DNA of 24,744 bases, taken from assembly GCA_964609025.1 (NCBI GenBank), contig CAZSQM010000030.1, positions 1 to 24,744 of the forward strand. Direction: 5' to 3'. The translations under genes and the position numbers were made by a program. The stretch's first letter is position 1; each line of letters opens with the position of its first letter. Below, piece by piece: positions 21,611 through 24,744 of this stretch. The stretch comes from SIG307 sp964609025 (GTDB lineage Bacteria; Bacillota; Clostridia; Lachnospirales; Lachnospiraceae). The notes beneath the pieces are model-generated. The model was given only the letters and a program-made list of their open reading frames with translations. It was not told the origin of the DNA and made no database searches.

Positions 21611-22940
21611 TCCCCTCTCCCCGCTTTCCGAACCTTCCGTGATAAAATGCAACCGACATTCCCATCGCAATGCTCCAGCCGATCGGCCACGCACACCAGA
21701 TTCCGATATAACCGATGTGCTTCGACAGCACTCCGGCGATTACGACCCGTAAAACCAGGTCGGTAAAAGTAGCAAGCATAAACTTTTTCATCAGTCCCGC
21801 TCCCCGCAGAATGCCGTCCGCAACCAGCTTTACGGATACGACAAAGTAAAACGGTGCAACGATATAGAGAAACCGTATACCGGAAGAAAGAGCCAGCTCC
21901 GACGGCTCCTCAATAAAAAACGTCACCAGTTGTTTTGCTGCGGTCAAATACAATACTACAATCGGCACGCAAAGCAGCCATACCATTTTTACTCCCGCCT
22001 TAAACCCCTCTTTTACCCTCGGCAGGCTTCCTGCACCGATGTTCTGCGAGGTATAGTTCGAGATGCCGTTTCCTAACGTCGTAAAGGACGTAATCACCAG
22101 ATTATTCAGCTTGATCGCCGCCGCATACCCTGCTGTAACTCCGACCCCGCAGTCGTTAATGGCGCCCTGAAGGATGATATTTCCGACAGAAATAAAACTT
22201 TGCTGCAGTATACTCGGAACTGCGATTAACGCAATCCGCTTCAGCAGCGGAAGCGAAAACAGCACTCCCTTTCCTTCCGACGGAATCTTTGCCAGCCGTT
22301 TCAATACCGCAAGTACCGCCAGCACGCAGCTGACTCCCTGACATAAAAAGGTCGCCCACGCCACACCGGCGACTCCCAGGTCAAACACGGCGACAAACAA
22401 AATATCAACCAGAATATTAGAGGTTGAGGAAAACGCCAGAAAAAGGAACGGCGTTTTGGAGTCCCCGAGCGCGGAAAAAATTCCGGTCGCGATATTATAA
22501 AAAAACAGAAACGGCAGTCCCCAGAGATAAATATCCAAGTACAGCTTTGAATCCGCAAAAATTTCTTCCGGCGTATGAATCAGCCGCAAAAGCCCTTCAC
22601 AGCAGGTGATTCCAAGCAACATCAGCGCGATACATAAGACTGCACTTGAAATCATTGTGGTAGCTACCGACGTTTTCATGTCCCGGTTATTTTTCGCTCC
22701 GAACAGCCGCGCCACAATTACCGAACAGCCGATATTGCATCCAAACGCAAACGCAATAAAGATCAGCGTAATTTCATAACTGTTCCCGACCGCGGCAAGC
22801 GCATTTTCCCCAAGAAACTTTCCCGCCACAAGACTATCCGCAATATTGTACAGCTGTTGAAAAATAATACTTCCGAACAGCGGAAGGCAAAACTTCCAAA
22901 GAACCGTTTCCGGCTTTCCCACTGTCAAATCCTTATTCAT
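21603..22940 (-). CDS. MATE family efflux transporter
   Basis: Encodes 445 aa with about twelve membrane segments in two homologous halves, as in MatE proteins that export drugs or metabolites using Na+ or H+ gradients. Family features are the N-terminal PLFGSIIFQQLYNIADSLVAGKFLG, AIFSALGDSKTPF-type loop (ATGIFSALGDSKTPF) between the helices, and a second-half PSILQQSFISVGNIILQG repeat of the first motif. GGAGG precedes the ATG. It lies 38 nt after the second chromate-transporter gene and is probably co-transcribed with it. The substrate is not predictable from the sequence. Confidence 0.92.
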   Translation of the reverse strand: MNKDLTVGKPETVLWKFCLPLFGSIIFQQLYNIADSLVAGKFLGENALAAVGNSYEITLIFIAFAFGCNIGCSVIVARLFGAKNNRDMKTSVATTMISSAVLCIALMLLGITCCEGLLRLIHTPEEIFADSKLYLDIYLWGLPFLFFYNIATGIFSALGDSKTPFLFLAFSSTSNILVDILFVAVFDLGVAGVAWATFLCQGVSCVLAVLAVLKRLAKIPSEGKGVLFSLPLLKRIALIAVPSILQQSFISVGNIILQGAINDCGVGVTAGYAAAIKLNNLVITSFTTLGNGISNYTSQNIGAGSLPRVKEGFKAGVKMVWLLCVPIVVLYLTAAKQLVTFFIEEPSELALSSGIRFLYIVAPFYFVVSVKLVADGILRGAGLMKKFMLATFTDLVLRVVIAGVLSKHIGYIGIWCAWPIGWSIAMGMSVAFYHGRFGKRGEGKK

Positions 22941-22978
22941 CCTCTGTTCCTCCGAGCAAATGCTTTGTCCGTCCCCTC

Positions 22979-23551
22979 CTAAATCGCCCCCATAAGCGCA
23001 TAAATCAGCGTTCCTGCCACGCCGCTTCCCAGAATAACCATTACCGCGCTTACCTTAAATTTTCTAAGAATAACCAAGGCTGCCGCAAAAATGCCCAGCT
23101 CTACCGGCCGGATATCACGGAAAACTACCTCGTGAAGCTCCGAACGAAAAAGGCCGAGCAAAAGAATGGAGGCCCCCGCCGAAGCAATCAACGCCACCAC
23201 CGCGGGCCTTAACGCCCCAAGCACCACCTGTACACCGCTTACCGAACGATATTTGTAATAAAAGTGCGCCAGCGTAAGGCAGATACAAAAAGAAGGAATA
23301 ATGCACCCTACGGAGCAAATCAGCACACCCGGGATTCCTGCAATCTTCATTCCCACAAACGTCGCCGAGTTAATGGAAATCGGCCCCGGCGTCATCTCCG
23401 CTACCGTAATCAAATCCGAAAACTCCTCTAACGTCATCAACCCGTAGATATCAACAATCTGCTCCTGAATCAGCGGAATGGCCGCATACCCTCCGCCCAC
23501 ACTAAACAAACCGACCTGAAGAAATGCAAAAAACAATTTTAATAACAACAT
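22979..23551 (-). CDS. Chromate transporter family protein, second half (ChrA-like)
   Basis: Encodes 190 aa, one of a pair of short CHR proteins that together correspond to a long ChrA. Visible motifs are FSVGGGYAAIPLI (about residues 16-28) and AEMTPGPISINSATFVGMKIAG (about 51-72), followed by about four more hydrophobic segments. Its ATG overlaps the preceding stop codon by one nucleotide (TAATG), so translation is coupled. In Firmicutes such pairs act as heteromeric anion transporters; the name chromate transporter reflects the family, and the physiological substrate is uncertain. Confidence 0.9.
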   Translation of the reverse strand: MLLLKLFFAFLQVGLFSVGGGYAAIPLIQEQIVDIYGLMTLEEFSDLITVAEMTPGPISINSATFVGMKIAGIPGVLICSVGCIIPSFCICLTLAHFYYKYRSVSGVQVVLGALRPAVVALIASAGASILLLGLFRSELHEVVFRDIRPVELGIFAAALVILRKFKVSAVMVILGSGVAGTLIYALMGAI

Positions 23552-24126
23552 TATGCCGCCCTCCCTTTCCTTCTTTTAAGAGTGAGCAACAAATCCAACA
23601 GCCCGATTCCCAGACAGGTAAAAATAATCACCATCGCGCTTACATCAAACAAATAGGTCGCAAGAAACGCCACAACCATCATGGCGATATATAAAACTCT
23701 TTTCGTTTTCACTACATTTCCCGCCAAATTGATTACCACATCAAAGATAACCGCTGCCACACCTGCCCGCATCACCTGCAATGCCGTCGCAATATAAGGA
23801 TTCGTGCGAAACTGCTCATAAAACAGCGATATCACGGAAATAATCAGCATCGGCGGAAGAATCGTCCCGAAAACAGCGGTCAGGGAGCCTGCCACCCCCG
23901 CCATACGATACCCGATAATCACCGACGCATTGACCGGCAGAGGTCCCGGCGCCGACTGGGTAATCGCCGTAACATCCAGCATTTCATCCTCCTCCAGCCA
24001 TTTCAGTTCTTCCACAAACTTCTTTTTCATCAGGGAAACAATCACAAAGCCCCCGCCAAAGGTGCAGGCACTCAACAGAAACATCGTCCGGAACAGGGTC
24101 CACAGCTTGTCATAGCCTTTTTTCAT
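23551..24126 (-). CDS. Chromate transporter family protein, first half (ChrA-like)
   Basis: Encodes 191 aa from the ATG at 24126, chosen because GGAGG lies 6 nt upstream; an earlier in-frame start 33 nt upstream lacks a ribosome-binding site. Motifs are CTFGGGFVIVSLM (about residues 21-33) and ITQSAPGPLPVNASVIIGYRMAG (about 55-77), then a hydrophobic C-terminal half ending in a basic tail (LKRRKGRAA). First gene of the chrA1-chrA2-MATE unit. A dyad about 55 bp upstream may be an operator. Confidence 0.9.
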   Translation of the reverse strand: MKKGYDKLWTLFRTMFLLSACTFGGGFVIVSLMKKKFVEELKWLEEDEMLDVTAITQSAPGPLPVNASVIIGYRMAGVAGSLTAVFGTILPPMLIISVISLFYEQFRTNPYIATALQVMRAGVAAVIFDVVINLAGNVVKTKRVLYIAMMVVAFLATYLFDVSAMVIIFTCLGIGLLDLLLTLKRRKGRAA

Positions 24127-24179
24127 AACAGCCTCCGTATCAAATATTCTTCTGCCCAATAAAATTTACCACATAAATT

Positions 24180-24202
24180 ACTATTTGTAAAATACAACTA
24201 TT
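24180..24202. promoter_or_regulatory. Dyad upstream of the chromate-transporter operon
   Basis: ACTATTTGTA, AAA and TACAACTATT form an inverted repeat with 8 of 10 arm positions matching and a perfect TTGTA-AAA-TACAA core. It is centred about 65 bp before the chrA1 ATG. The T-N11-A-like core would fit a LysR-type regulator, but no such gene is in view. The adjoining -10 candidate (TGG-TAAATT on the minus strand, about 24160) lacks a clear -35, which would fit an activated promoter. Confidence 0.4.
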
Positions 24203-24279
24203 TTATTATGCGAAAAAGCATCGGCAGTTCAAAAACTTTTTACTTTACGGTAACACGGTATTTCCTTATTGTTTTTCAA

Positions 24280-24604
24280 TCACACATAAGTACCTGTCTG
24301 AATTTGATCCGTTATAGCTGTGGAAAACAATACCACAACCCTTAAAACTTTCCCTATCCCCAAAAAACAAACCAATTCAAAAGCCGAATAATAAGGAGTA
24401 GTATCCATCTTGTTACACATCTCCAAATAGTTCAGGATTTTCAAATTGGCTGCATTATCAAACAATATTTAATATTTATGGGGATTCAAATAAATGTCCT
24501 CTACCAGCTTTTCATTGACAGGACAATACGAACCTTCTACATTCTATTTTCAATCATTTTCCCTCGTGAATTGCCCTAAAAATATCATGATAAACTTTGT
24601 TCAT
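24280..24604 (-). pseudogene. Decayed gene fragment with intact start signals
   Basis: On the minus strand an ATG at 24604 with AAAGGGG upstream reads MNKVYHDIFRAIHEGK, then TGA (24556-24554), where a single-base change from TGG (Trp) would restore LKIE. After a frame change the sequence reads NVEGSYCPVNEKLVEDIYLNPHKY, TAA, then ILFDNAANLKILNYLEMCNKMDTTPYYSAFELV, and degenerates to a stop at 24280. The continuous protein-like quality across two stops and a frame change indicates a pseudogene, probably truncated. The pieces resemble the N-terminus of a clostridial protein whose full function I cannot name with confidence (possibly a WYL- or helicase-type protein). The region is much more A/T-rich than the rest of the window. 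Confidence 0.65.
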
Positions 24605-24656
24605 GGAAACCCCTTTGTGTTTATGACTTTATTTAACACTGTATTTTTATGACAAT

Positions 24657-24685
24657 ATTCTACCAAATAAAGCTGGTTTATTCAA
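24657..24685 (-). promoter_or_regulatory. Promoter of the decayed gene
   Basis: Minus strand: TTGAAT (rc of 24680-24685), 17-bp spacer and TAGAAT (rc of 24657-24662), with TGG before the -10. It lies about 55 bp before the pseudogene ATG. The remaining bases to the window end show no gene. Confidence 0.65.
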
Positions 24686-24744
24686 TAGTAATCAGCCTTC
24701 ATCGATCATTCTCATATACAGTACGAGTCCAGGCTCAGCATTGT

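Overview
The window looks like chromosomal DNA from a Clostridia-type Firmicute, most likely a member of the Lachnospiraceae. The evidence is moderate G+C with A/T-rich promoters, strong purine-rich Shine-Dalgarno sites (AGGAGG, AAAGGAG), near-consensus sigma-A promoters, and typical Firmicute gene neighbourhoods: gdpP-rplI-dnaB, tgt-yajC with a DUF3792/YrzE-like membrane protein nearby, and ftsH-uvrC. This placement comes from gene content alone; no 16S or marker search was possible. Almost everything is on the minus strand. Only a PHP phosphoesterase, a YitT-family membrane protein and a Cu/Zn-SOD-like protein are on the plus strand.

Layout. 1-351: two tRNA-Ser genes (anticodons GGA and TGA) behind a consensus promoter. 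429-4439: ftsH-uvrC, overlapping by 11 nt, with a TTGATT-17-TATAAT promoter and a 10-bp perfect stem in the ftsH leader. 4482-5257: a MerR-type regulator with its own terminator. 5329-9677: gdpP-rplI-dnaB (c-di-AMP phosphodiesterase, ribosomal protein L9, replicative helicase) ending in a textbook terminator. Its apparent promoter (9649-9677) is separated from gdpP by a roughly 300-bp structured element containing 66-bp tandem repeats. 9692-11214: a DUF3792 membrane protein and a divergent PHP phosphoesterase. 11233-13091: an operon of an HPr-like protein without the catalytic His, tgt and yajC. 13101-16122: a small protein with a FliM/FliY-type LSQEEIDAL N-terminus, a membrane-embedded methyl-accepting chemotaxis protein and a TetR regulator. 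16148-18463: an FAD oxidoreductase with a C-terminal Rieske domain, and divergent YitT. 18497-20895: a two-gene radical-SAM / DUF4130 (UDG-like) cassette, a predicted DNA repair or modification pair whose function, as far as I know, is unestablished. 21034-21531: a predicted cytosolic Cu/Zn-SOD-like protein. 21603-24126: a split chromate-transporter pair followed by a MATE exporter. 24280-24604: a decayed gene that keeps its promoter and ribosome-binding site.

The left two thirds is housekeeping: translation, replication, c-di-AMP turnover, protein quality control and nucleotide excision repair. The right third is more accessory: sensing, redox, transport and DNA repair. The points most worth a second look are the repeat-bearing gdpP leader, the rSAM/DUF4130 cassette with an atypical internal insertion and CGAAC-type sites in its promoter, the orphan protein with a CheY-P-binding-like motif beside a chemoreceptor, the His-less HPr-like protein at the head of the tgt operon, and the SOD with Lys at the usual active-site Arg position. 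No phage, IS element, CRISPR array or classical defence system was seen.
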